Positions 15,437-22,880 of a stretch of DNA of 43,117 bases are shown here, one piece after another. The stretch covers positions 1-43,117 of the forward strand of contig NZ_CACSJM010000035.1 of the NCBI RefSeq assembly GCF_902706185.1. The letters are read 5' to 3'. Source of the DNA: Roseomonas sp. 18066 (GTDB lineage: Bacteria > Pseudomonadota > Alphaproteobacteria > Acetobacterales > Acetobacteraceae). The position numbers and the translations under genes were made by a program. A model generated the notes under the pieces. It saw only the letters and a list, made by a program, of their open reading frames with translations, made no database searches and had not been told where the DNA came from. Position 1 is the first letter of the stretch. Each line of letters starts with the position of its first letter.

Positions 15437-16978
15437 TCAGCCGACGTAGCCGAAGGCGACCGCGGGCGAGGCCGCCGTCTCCACCCAGACGCTCTTGGTC
15501 TGGGTATAGGCGGACAGCGCCTCCCGCCCCGAGGAGCGGCCGAAGCCGCTGCGCCCGAAGCCGCCGAAGGGCGAGGCGACATTGATGGTCTTGTAGCTGT
15601 TGATCCAGAAGGTGCCGGCCCGCACGCCGGCGGCGACGCGATGCGCCCGCCCGACATCCTGGGTCCAGACCGCGCCGGCCAGGCCATAGGGCGTGGCATT
15701 GGCCAGGGCGATCGCCTCTTCCTCGCTGTCGAAGCCGAGCACCGCCAGCACCGGCCCGAAAACCTCCTCGCGGGCAATGGCGGCGTCGGGCGTCACGCCG
15801 TCCAGGATGGTCGGCGCGAAGAAGAAGCCGCCGGTCTCCCGCAGCGCCGCCGGGCAGCCGCCGCCCGAGGCCAGCTGCGCGCCGGCGGCGGTCGCGGCAC
15901 CCACCATGCTGCCGATCTTCTCGAATTGCCGGCGGTTGTTGATCGGGCCGATCTGCGTCGCGGGGTCGGTGGGCGCGCCCACCGGGATGCGACCGGTGGC
16001 GGCGGCCAGGCGGGCGACGAACTCGGCCTGCACGCTGCGCTGCACCAGCAGGCGGGACCCGGCGACGCAGCTCTGCCCGGCGCCGCCGAAGATGGCGGCC
16101 TGGGCGCCGGCCACGGCGCGGCCGAGATCGGCGTCGGCGAAGACGATGTTGCCCGACTTGCCGCCGAGCTCCAGCACGCTGGGCACGATGTTGCGGGCGG
16201 CGGCGGCGGCGATCTGCGCCCCGGCCTCGGCGGAACCGACAAAGACCACCAGCCGCGTGTCGCGATGGCCGACGGCGGCCGCCCCCGTGGTCGGGCCGGC
16301 GCCGGCCAGGATGCTGACCAGCCCGCGCGGGATTTCTTTTACGTTGTCGATCAGCGCGCCGAGGGCGAGCGTCGTCAGCGGCGTCAGCTCGGAAGGCTTC
16401 AGCACCACCGCATTGCCGGCGCAAAGCGCCGGCGCGATCTGCCAGCCGGCGGTGAAGATCGGCGCGTTCCAGGGGGTGATCTGCACCACCGTGCCGAAGG
16501 GCTCGGGGCGCGTGTAGTTCAGATGGCTGCTGGGGACGGGTATGACCTCGCCATGCAGCTTGTCGGCCCAGCCGGCGTAGTATTCGAACATCTCGGCGAC
16601 CTTGGCCACCTCGCCGCGGGTGTCGCGGATCGGCTTGCCGGCGGAGAGGGTCTCGAGCTCGGCCAGGGCATCGGCATTCTGCCGGACCAGGCGGGCCACT
16701 TCCCACAGCGCGCGGCCGCGGGCGGCCGCCGTCATGCCCCACCAAGCACGCTGCGCCGTGGCCGCGGCGGCCATGGCGGCATCGACGACGCCCGCACCCG
16801 CATCGGCAAAGGACAGAATGACGCGGCCGTCGGCGGGGTTGATCAGGTCGAGCGAGGCGCCGGTGCCGGGCAGCACCTCACCCGCCACGAAGCTGCCGAC
16901 CTTGCCGCCGGGCAGGAGCTGCGAGACCAGGGCCTCGACGCGCGGGGCGCTGCTGGTCAGGGTGGCGCCATCGGGCAT
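15437..16978 (-). CDS. NAD(P)-dependent aldehyde dehydrogenase
   Basis: The 513-residue protein is a full-length ALDH superfamily enzyme that oxidises an aldehyde to the acid. Catalytic residues are in place: N171 in TPWNAP, K194 in LKPSELTP, E270 in LELGGKSGN and the nucleophile C304 in GGAGQSCVAGSR. It looks like the betaine-aldehyde / semialdehyde type of ALDH, but substrate cannot be assigned. Its ATG overlaps the stop codon of the upstream dehydrogenase (TGATG), so the alcohol- and aldehyde-oxidising enzymes are made together. The next gene (cysE) starts one base after its stop codon. Confidence 0.9.
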   Translation of the reverse strand: MPDGATLTSSAPRVEALVSQLLPGGKVGSFVAGEVLPGTGASLDLINPADGRVILSFADAGAGVVDAAMAAAATAQRAWWGMTAAARGRALWEVARLVRQNADALAELETLSAGKPIRDTRGEVAKVAEMFEYYAGWADKLHGEVIPVPSSHLNYTRPEPFGTVVQITPWNAPIFTAGWQIAPALCAGNAVVLKPSELTPLTTLALGALIDNVKEIPRGLVSILAGAGPTTGAAAVGHRDTRLVVFVGSAEAGAQIAAAAARNIVPSVLELGGKSGNIVFADADLGRAVAGAQAAIFGGAGQSCVAGSRLLVQRSVQAEFVARLAAATGRIPVGAPTDPATQIGPINNRRQFEKIGSMVGAATAAGAQLASGGGCPAALRETGGFFFAPTILDGVTPDAAIAREEVFGPVLAVLGFDSEEEAIALANATPYGLAGAVWTQDVGRAHRVAAGVRAGTFWINSYKTINVASPFGGFGRSGFGRSSGREALSAYTQTKSVWVETAASPAVAFGYVG

Positions 16979-17859
16979 CAGATCGGCTCCTTGCGGAAAT
17001 CGGCCATGTTGGTGAAGTCGTCGGTGTCGGCAATGCGCGGCGTGCTGTCGCGCCAGATGCGGGCGACCTCGGCCGAAAGCGGCAGGGTGACGCCGGAAGC
17101 GTCGGCCATCTCGACCGCCAGCCGCACGTCCTTGCGCATCAGCCCGGCGCTGAAGCCGCTGTCGAAGGTGCCGGGCAGGATCCAGCGGGGATACATCGCC
17201 TCGCTGATGGCGCTGCGGCCGGTCGCGGCATTGACCACGGCAAGCGCATCGGCGGCCGACAGGCCCGCGGCCTCCGACAGGCGCATCGCCTCGCCGGTGG
17301 TGACCAGATGGGCGGCGACCAGAAGATTGTTGACCAGCTTGGCGATGTTGCCGGCGCCCGAGGGCCCGACATGCACTGCCTTGGCCGACATGGCGTCGAC
17401 CACCGCCTGGACGATGGCGAGATCAGCAGCCTCGCCGCCGATCATCATGGTGAGCGAGCCATTGGCCGCCCCCGCCGGCCCGCCGCTGACCGGCGCGTCG
17501 AGCAGCCCGTGCCCGGCCGCCGCCAGGGTCGCCGCCAGCCGCCGCGTCGTCACCGGGTCAGAGGTCGAGGTGTCGATCACCACCACCTTGCGATCGGACC
17601 GATCCAGCAGCCCGCCGGGGGCCGTGGCCACCGCCTCGACATCCTTCGCGTAAGGCAGCGAGAAGACCAGCGCATCGGCCTGGCCCAGCACGTCGTTGAG
17701 CACCGGCACGAAGCGGACGCCGGCGGCCTCCACCTGGGCGCGGCGCGCATCGCTGATGTCATAGCCCAGCACCGTGAAGCCGGCCTTGGCCAGGGTCGCG
17801 GCCATGCCGAGGCCCATATTGCCCAGGCCCACCACGCCGATCGTCCGCAGTTCCATCAT
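16978..17859 (-). CDS. Beta-hydroxyacid dehydrogenase (3-hydroxyisobutyrate dehydrogenase family)
   Basis: The 293-residue NAD(P)-dependent oxidoreductase has the N-terminal Rossmann motif GVVGLGNMGLGMA (8-20), the substrate-binding signature DAPVSGGPAGAANGSL (121-136) and the catalytic lysine K174 in GAGNIAKLVNN. Relatives oxidise 3-hydroxyisobutyrate, tartronate semialdehyde (reverse), or other hydroxyacids. Two adjacent ATG codons (17859 and 17856) follow GGTGGAG; the second has the better spacing, so the protein may start one residue later. It is the first gene of the operon running down to 12146 and is divergent from the phospholipid operon at 18080. Confidence 0.88.
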   Translation of the reverse strand: MMELRTIGVVGLGNMGLGMAATLAKAGFTVLGYDISDARRAQVEAAGVRFVPVLNDVLGQADALVFSLPYAKDVEAVATAPGGLLDRSDRKVVVIDTSTSDPVTTRRLAATLAAAGHGLLDAPVSGGPAGAANGSLTMMIGGEAADLAIVQAVVDAMSAKAVHVGPSGAGNIAKLVNNLLVAAHLVTTGEAMRLSEAAGLSAADALAVVNAATGRSAISEAMYPRWILPGTFDSGFSAGLMRKDVRLAVEMADASGVTLPLSAEVARIWRDSTPRIADTDDFTNMADFRKEPI

Positions 17860-17928
17860 CCGCTCCACCGAACCGTAACAAAGCCTCGCCCGCGGCCGGG
17901 GTGACGACAAGCCGCAGTTTCCGCACGA

Positions 17929-17951
17929 AGCGTTGCCTTTTCGGCAACGCT
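17929..17951. promoter_or_regulatory. Perfect inverted repeat in a divergent promoter region
   Basis: AGCGTTGCC, five bases, GGCAACGCT: nine-base perfect arms in the 220-base gap between two divergent operons. It is flanked at a distance by a weaker pair, GTGACGACAA (17901) and TTTGTCAC (17960 onwards). There is no U-run, so an operator for a dimeric regulator is more likely than a terminator. The rest of the gap shows no clear promoter hexamers. Confidence 0.5.
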
Positions 17952-18065
17952 ACACGCGTTTGTCACCGTCCGGCCGGGGGGTGGGGCCATGGACAGGCGC
18001 GGGCGCGGCCGGGCATCTGTCACGCTACCGTCGCGATTGACGGGCCCGAGGAGTCGCCAAAACCC

Positions 18066-18083
18066 ATGACCGAGCCAGCATGA
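18066..18083 (+). other. Five-codon leader ORF (MTEPA) overlapping the next start codon
   Basis: ATG ACC GAG CCA GCA TGA ends in an ATGA overlap with the start of the CDP-alcohol phosphatidyltransferase (18080), whose first residues are MTEP. The two starts are a 14-base tandem duplication (11 of 14 bases equal). The best Shine-Dalgarno (GAGGAG, 18048-18053) is 12 bases before the leader ATG and 26 before the gene ATG, so translation may enter through the leader and re-initiate. Confidence 0.5.
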
Positions 18084-18730
18084 CGGAGCCTGGGGACCGG
18101 CGACCCATCGCCGCGCGCAACCTGGCGGTGATGACGCGGCTGGCCGGCTGGCTGATCCAGCGCCAAGCCTCGCCCAATGCGATTTCCGGCTGGGGGATGG
18201 TGGCGGGGCTGGGCGCCGGGCTGGCGCTGGCCGGCACCGCCTGGCTGCCGGAGGCGGCCCGGCCGCTCTGGCTGCTGGGCGCGCTGGGCATCCAGCTGCG
18301 GCTGCTGGCCAATCTGCTGGATGGCATGGTCGCCGTCGGCCGCGGCGTCACCTCGTCGGTGGGCGAGCTGTGGAACGAGGTCCCCGACCGGGTTTCCGAC
18401 AGCGCCGTGCTGCTCGGCCTCGGTGTCGCGGCCGGCAATTGGGGCCTGGGCGCGGCGGCGGCGCTGGCCGCCATGGCGACCGCCTATATTCGCGCCATGG
18501 GCAAGGCCGCCGGCGCGCCGAGCGATTTCCGCGGCCCGATGGCCAAGCAGCAGCGCATGGCGCTGTCGACCGCCCTGGCGGTCTGGTGCGCGGTGGTGCC
18601 GCTGGGCTGGAGCCATGGCATCGGCCTGCCGGCCATCGTGCTCTGGGTGATCCTGGCGGGGTCGCTGCTGACCTGCTGGCGGCGGCTGTCGGGCACGGCC
18701 GCGGCGCTGCGCGGGAGGCCACGGGCATGA
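18080..18730 (+). CDS. CDP-alcohol phosphatidyltransferase family membrane protein (YnbA-like)
   Basis: The 216-residue integral membrane protein has about five to six helices and a CDP-alcohol phosphotransferase region ANLLDGMVAVGRG...GELWNEVPDRVSD (about 75-105). The canonical motif is D-x2-D-G-x2-A-R-...-G-x3-D-x3-D; here the first and third Asp are Asn, and the Arg is Val, while the second and fourth Asp remain. I recall this variant pattern from the branch around E. coli YnbA, which is also encoded beside a cytidylyltransferase, so it is probably a family trait, not damage. The family swaps CMP of CDP-diacylglycerol for an alcohol. The stop overlaps the next start (ATGA). Confidence 0.8.
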   Translation: MTEPGDRRPIAARNLAVMTRLAGWLIQRQASPNAISGWGMVAGLGAGLALAGTAWLPEAARPLWLLGALGIQLRLLANLLDGMVAVGRGVTSSVGELWNEVPDRVSDSAVLLGLGVAAGNWGLGAAAALAAMATAYIRAMGKAAGAPSDFRGPMAKQQRMALSTALAVWCAVVPLGWSHGIGLPAIVLWVILAGSLLTCWRRLSGTAAALRGRPRA

Positions 18731-19734
18731 ACGGGACGCTGGCCATTCCTGTCGCGCCGCCGGGCCTCGGCCGCGCCTTCGAGCATCCGGTGACCCAGGG
18801 CATCGTCATCGCGACGGTGGGCGTGCTGCTGGCGGCCTCGCTGATCATCCTGGCGCTGCAGATGACCGGGCGGATCAGCCCGTCGCTGCGCAAGGAGCTC
18901 TGGCTGCGCACCGGCGCCTGGGGCGTGCTGCTGCCGCTGATGCTGGGCCCGGTGCTGGCCGGGCGCGAATGGACCATCCTGGCGGTGACCCTGCTCGGCA
19001 TCTTCTGCCTGCGCGAATACGACCGCGCCACGGGGCTGTTCCGCGAATACCTGCTGGCCGGCGTGGTCGCGCTCGGCATCCTGCTGGTGAACTTCGCGGC
19101 GCTCGACCATTGGTACGGCCTCTATGTCGCGCTCTGGCCGCTGATGGGCGTGCTGATCGCGGTGGCCACCATCCCGCAGGACCGGCCGGAGGGCTATATC
19201 CAGCGTGTGGGCCTCGCCACCTTCGCCTTCATGCTGTTCGGCGCCAGCCTGGCGCATCTCGGCTACATGGCCAACGACCCGGGCTACCGGCCGCTGGTGC
19301 TGCTGCTGCTGACCGCGGTGGCCTTGAACGACGTCGCCGCCTTCACGTTTGGAAAACTGTTCGGGCGGAAAAAACTGCTGCCGGCGACCAGCCCGAACAA
19401 GACCATCGCCGGCGCGCTGGGCGCGCTGACCACCACCACGCTGCTGGTCGCCTTCGTCTCCGGCCCGATCTTCGCCGGCACCGCGATGGAGCCACTCTGG
19501 CTGCGGCTGGTGCTGGGCGTCATCGTCTCGGTCGCCGGGCAGCTCGGCGACCTGATGCTGTCCTCGATCAAGCGGGATCTCGGCATCAAGGACATGGGCA
19601 CGGTGCTGCCGGGCCATGGCGGCGTGCTGGACCGCTTCAACAGCCTGCTGCTGGTCTCGCCGGCGGTGTTCCATTTCCTGCGCTGGATCATGGATCTGGG
19701 CGCCGCCGGTCCGCACCGGCTGATCACCGGGTGA
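18727..19734 (+). CDS. Phosphatidate cytidylyltransferase (CdsA family, YnbB-like)
   Basis: The 335-residue membrane protein has about eight helices and the CdsA signature near its C-terminus: SSIKRDLGIKDMGTVLPGHG followed by GVLDRFN (the last Asp of the consensus is Asn). The family makes CDP-diacylglycerol from CTP and phosphatidic acid, the activated precursor used by the upstream phosphatidyltransferase. It begins MNGTLAIPVAPPG in an ATGA overlap, so the two enzymes are coupled. Being in an operon with its presumed product user and an acyltransferase, it is likely a paralogue dedicated to a special lipid rather than the housekeeping cdsA, which usually sits with uppS and dxr. Confidence 0.88.
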   Translation: MNGTLAIPVAPPGLGRAFEHPVTQGIVIATVGVLLAASLIILALQMTGRISPSLRKELWLRTGAWGVLLPLMLGPVLAGREWTILAVTLLGIFCLREYDRATGLFREYLLAGVVALGILLVNFAALDHWYGLYVALWPLMGVLIAVATIPQDRPEGYIQRVGLATFAFMLFGASLAHLGYMANDPGYRPLVLLLLTAVALNDVAAFTFGKLFGRKKLLPATSPNKTIAGALGALTTTTLLVAFVSGPIFAGTAMEPLWLRLVLGVIVSVAGQLGDLMLSSIKRDLGIKDMGTVLPGHGGVLDRFNSLLLVSPAVFHFLRWIMDLGAAGPHRLITG

Positions 19735-19741
19735 GCGCGCC

Positions 19742-20452
19742 ATGAAATGGGACCTGCGCCCGGCGCGAGACCTCGGGCTGAAGCCGATCGACCGGCTGCG
19801 CTCTCAGGGGCGGGAGACCGGGCTGGGCAGCCTCGCCGCCCAGGGCGTCTGGCGGCGGATGGTGCGCGGCTACCTGGCCGTCGCGCATCGGCTGGTGGTC
19901 GAGGGGCGGGAGAACCTCCCGCCCGCGCCACCCTACGTCCTGATCGGCAACCACAGCAGCCACCTGGATGCGCTGACGCTTTCTTCAGTTCTGCGCGGCG
20001 CTGCCGCCCGGCGCGGCTATGCGCTGGCGGCGGGCGACTTCTTTTTCAGCTCGGGCGCGTCTTCCGCCTTCGCCGCCTATGCGGTGAACGCCCTGCCCGT
20101 CTGGCGCCGCCGCACGACGCGGAAAGAGCTGAACATGCTGCGCGACCGCCTGGTCGAGGATTCCCTGGTCTATATCCTCTTCCCCGAAGGCACCCGCAGC
20201 CGGGACGGCGCCATGGCGAAGTTCCAGCCCGGGCTGGGCACGCTGGTGGCGGGCACCTCGGTGCCGGTGGTGCCCTGCTATCTCGACGGCGCCCACAAGG
20301 CCTGGCCGCCGGAGGCCAAGTTCCCGAAGCCTTCGCCGCTGGTGCTGCGGATCGGCGCGCCCTTGCACTTCGCCGACCAGCCCAATGAGAAAGCCGGCTG
20401 GGCCGCCATCGCCGAAAAATCCGAAGCAGCGGTGCGCGCGCTGATCCGCTGA
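19742..20452 (+). CDS. 1-acyl-glycerol-3-phosphate acyltransferase family protein (PlsC-like)
   Basis: The 236-residue protein has the acyltransferase motif I NHSSHLD (H71-x4-D76) and motif III LFPEGTRSRDG (146-156), followed by VPVVPCYLDGA (motif IV region). The family transfers an acyl chain to lysophosphatidic acid or another lyso-lipid, giving the phosphatidate used by the cytidylyltransferase encoded seven bases upstream. An N-terminal extension of about 60 residues is polar. The operon order phosphotransferase, cytidylyltransferase, acyltransferase suggests a self-contained route to one phospholipid head-group class. The gene converges on scpA with only four bases between stop codons. 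Confidence 0.88.
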   Translation: MKWDLRPARDLGLKPIDRLRSQGRETGLGSLAAQGVWRRMVRGYLAVAHRLVVEGRENLPPAPPYVLIGNHSSHLDALTLSSVLRGAAARRGYALAAGDFFFSSGASSAFAAYAVNALPVWRRRTTRKELNMLRDRLVEDSLVYILFPEGTRSRDGAMAKFQPGLGTLVAGTSVPVVPCYLDGAHKAWPPEAKFPKPSPLVLRIGAPLHFADQPNEKAGWAAIAEKSEAAVRALIR

Positions 20453-20456
20453 AGCC

Positions 20457-21179
20457 TCAGCCCGCCGGGGCGACCAGGATCGGCGCGAAGCTTTCTGCCT
20501 GGGACAGGCGAAGATCGCCTTCGCGGGCCAGCTCCAAAGCGGCGACGAAGGTGCTGGACAGGTCGCCGCGGCGTCGCCGCTTCGGCAGGAATTTTTCCAG
20601 GCTCCGCGGCGTGTCGAGACCGGGCAGCATCTCCCGGAACAGCGCCAGCGCCTCCGGCACGCGCCAGAGCTCCTGCGGCGGCGGGCGATAGGTCACGGCG
20701 AAAGCTTCTCCGCGCGGCAACGGGCCTTCCAGCAGCACCAGCAGTGCCTCGAGGAAGGCCAGCTGCGCCGCCGCCCGCGGCGGGCCCGCCGGCCGCTCCG
20801 GCGCGCCGCGGGCGAAGACATCGCGCCCCAGCTGCGGACGCGCCGACAGGAGGGCCGCGGCGGCGCGCATGGCGGCGAGCGTCTCCAGCTGCGCCAGGCG
20901 GCGCTGCGCCTCCTGCTCGGCCTCGAGCGCCTCTTCGGTGTTGCGCGGCGCCAGCAGGCGGGATTTCAGCAGCACCAGCTCGGCCGCCATCACCAGCCAG
21001 TCGCCGCGCTGCGCCAGCGGCACGCGGCCGGCGCTGTCCTGCAGGGCCGTCGCCAGCTGGTCGGTGGCCTCGGCGATGGGCAGCGCCGCCAGGTCGATCC
21101 GCTTGCGGCCGAGCATCTCGAGCAGGAAGTCGAGCGGGCCCTCGAAGCCCTCGATGCTCAGCAGCGGCGCCTCAGACAT
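20457..21179 (-). CDS. scpA: Segregation and condensation protein A
   Basis: The 240-residue kleisin has the family N-terminus (EGFEGPLDFLLEMLGRKRID, residues 10-29) that binds the SMC neck, a helical middle and a winged-helix C-terminus (SLEKFLPKRRRRGDLSSTFVA truncated here) that binds the SMC head. ScpA bridges SMC and ScpB in the condensin that compacts and segregates the chromosome. The ATG at 21179 was preferred to the TTG two codons earlier because it follows the stop of the upstream gene by two bases. scpB, which normally follows, is not present in the window; the gene ends against a convergent acyltransferase. Confidence 0.9.
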   Translation of the reverse strand: MSEAPLLSIEGFEGPLDFLLEMLGRKRIDLAALPIAEATDQLATALQDSAGRVPLAQRGDWLVMAAELVLLKSRLLAPRNTEEALEAEQEAQRRLAQLETLAAMRAAAALLSARPQLGRDVFARGAPERPAGPPRAAAQLAFLEALLVLLEGPLPRGEAFAVTYRPPPQELWRVPEALALFREMLPGLDTPRSLEKFLPKRRRRGDLSSTFVAALELAREGDLRLSQAESFAPILVAPAG

Positions 21180-21181
21180 GG

Positions 21182-21691
21182 TCAAGGCGGGGCATCATCA
21201 TAGACCGGGCGCAGGTCGAAGATCAGCGCGGGCCAGGCGTGGCGCAGCCGGCGCAGCGCCTGCCAGGGCGACCAGTCGGCGGCGAAGAATTCCAGCTCGA
21301 TCCGGCCGCTGCGGGTCAGGCGGCGATCCTCGGCCGGCAGCGCCCGCACCTGGCGCAGCGCCCGCAGCGTGCCCCAGCGCCGCCGCAGCCAGGCGCGCGC
21401 CTCCACGTCGTCGGGGCCGCGGCGCAGCAGCGTCTGGGGGATCGGCAGCAGCCGGTGCAGGTCGAAGGGGCAGCGCCGGTCGGTCGCCGCCCGGGCCAGC
21501 AGCGCCGCCTGGTTGGCGCCCGCCGCGTCGCGCAGCCGCCGCGCCAGCAGCCGGGCGCCGGTCGGGCTGATCGCCGGCGGGCCCTCGACGGGCGCCAGCA
21601 GCTGCAGCCGCCAGTCTTCCTCCATCCGGTCGAGGTCGAGATGCCAGGGGATCTCGCCCGGCCCCGCCGCGGCGGCCGAGAAAGCCGCCAT
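21182..21691 (-). CDS. Unrecognised protein between recombinase and scpA; start uncertain
   Basis: A 169-residue soluble, Arg- and Trp-rich product from the ATG at 21691. I do not recognise a named domain. Visible features: IPWHLDLDRMEEDW near the start, an AISPTGARLLARRLRDA helix, CPFDLHRLLPIPQTLLRRGP in the middle and a WPALIFDLRP end. The same frame is open back to the recombinase stop codon at 21773, and those 27 codons (DPLAPDWTDWLRHRLTVSG) look as protein-like as the rest, yet contain no ATG, GTG or TTG. Either the gene begins at 21691, or a rare start such as the CTG two codons after the recombinase stop is used by coupling. It overlaps the scpA leader. Confidence 0.65.
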   Translation of the reverse strand: MAAFSAAAAGPGEIPWHLDLDRMEEDWRLQLLAPVEGPPAISPTGARLLARRLRDAAGANQAALLARAATDRRCPFDLHRLLPIPQTLLRRGPDDVEARAWLRRRWGTLRALRQVRALPAEDRRLTRSGRIELEFFAADWSPWQALRRLRHAWPALIFDLRPVYDDAPP

Positions 21692-21772
21692 GGGCTCGGC
21701 AGGACCGCTGACGGTCAGGCGGTGGCGCAGCCAGTCGGTCCAGTCGGGCGCGAGCGGATCGCTGGCCAGGGC

Positions 21773-22777
21773 TCAGAGATCCAGCAGCCGCGCCGGGCTG
21801 TCGGCGGTGATCTTGGCGCGGCGGCGATAGGACTGCGTCGTGTTGAAGTCGCTCTGCCGGGCGTGCTGCATCACCTGCTCGTCGCGGGCGCCGTTCAGAT
21901 AGGCCTCGGTGATAAAGCCGGCGCGCAGGCCATGCGGCGACAGGCGCTCGGCCGCGTCCACCGTGATGCCGGCACGCTCCGCCCGGCGGCGCAGGATGCG
22001 CCAGACGCCCTGGTCGCCCAGCCGCCCCTCCAGCGTCCCCGCCGCCGTCACCCGGCGGAACACCGGGCCATAGTCGATGCGGGCGCGCTTCAGCCAGTCC
22101 TCCACCGCCCGCACCGGGCAGGAGAGCGGGTTGTTGCCGCGCGGAATGCCGAGCCGCGCGCCCTCCGCCTCCTGGTCGCGCTTGGAGCGCGGGATCTCCA
22201 GCACCATGCCCTGGCTGGTGAAGCGCAGGTGCTCGCGGTCGATCGCCACCAGCTCCGACCGGCGCAGCGCCGCGGCGAAGCCGACCAGGAAGATCGCGCG
22301 GTCGCGCAGCCCCGCCAGATCCGTGCCGCAGGCGCGCAGCAGCTGCTTCACCTCGACCGAGGTCAGCGCCGCGGCCGGGCGGGTCGGCTTGCCATGGGTG
22401 ACCAGGATGCCGCGCAGCGTGGCGCGGATCGCCGGATGGCCGGCCTGCCAGGGCAGGTTGGCCTGGCGATGCGCATGCGCGATGGCGGCCAGCCGCCGCT
22501 TCAGCCCGCTTCGGCCGAGGCTGCCGGCCAGGCTCGCCAGATGCGCCGCGACCAGCACCGGCTCGGCCGGCAGCGCGTCCTGGCCGAGCGGCGCGCACCA
22601 TTCGGAAAAGGCGCGCCAGTCGCTGGCATAGGCGCGGCGGGTATTGGCCGAGAGCGAGCGGCCGGCATAGGCGGCGGCGCTGGCGATGGCGGCGCCGAGG
22701 GGGCCTGCCAGCAGCGCGGCGGCCTCGGGCGATTCCTGCTTCAGCGCCAGCACCAGGGATTGCGCTTTATCGGCCAT
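21773..22777 (-). CDS. Tyrosine recombinase / integrase (XerC/D-like)
   Basis: The 334-residue protein has an N-terminal SAM-like core-binding domain (about 45-130, SANTRRAYASDWRAFSEW) and a C-terminal catalytic domain with all catalytic residues: R172 (ALRRSEL), K199 (RSKRD), H282 and R285 (SPHGLRAGF), H305 (MQHARQS) and the nucleophile Y317 (TTQSYRR). It cuts and rejoins DNA by a 3'-phosphotyrosine link. The frame is open further upstream, but MADKAQSLVLALKQ is the natural start. It forms a tight cluster with the next gene and scpA. I see no att-like direct repeats or other mobile genes, so a chromosomal or domesticated role is possible. Confidence 0.87.
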   Translation of the reverse strand: MADKAQSLVLALKQESPEAAALLAGPLGAAIASAAAYAGRSLSANTRRAYASDWRAFSEWCAPLGQDALPAEPVLVAAHLASLAGSLGRSGLKRRLAAIAHAHRQANLPWQAGHPAIRATLRGILVTHGKPTRPAAALTSVEVKQLLRACGTDLAGLRDRAIFLVGFAAALRRSELVAIDREHLRFTSQGMVLEIPRSKRDQEAEGARLGIPRGNNPLSCPVRAVEDWLKRARIDYGPVFRRVTAAGTLEGRLGDQGVWRILRRRAERAGITVDAAERLSPHGLRAGFITEAYLNGARDEQVMQHARQSDFNTTQSYRRRAKITADSPARLLDL

Positions 22778-22880
22778 GCCGCGGTTCTGCCAGAGAGACC
22801 CGCCTGGGGGCAAGAGACGCCGCGGCTTCCGCGCCTTGCCGCCGCGTGCAAGGCTCGCCGCCCGACGGAGAGGATCGCGG

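Noticed and set aside
21773..22777. Tyrosine recombinase as the mark of a genomic island
   Set aside because: No tRNA, direct repeats, transfer or phage genes nearby, base composition like its neighbours, and tight linkage to scpA.
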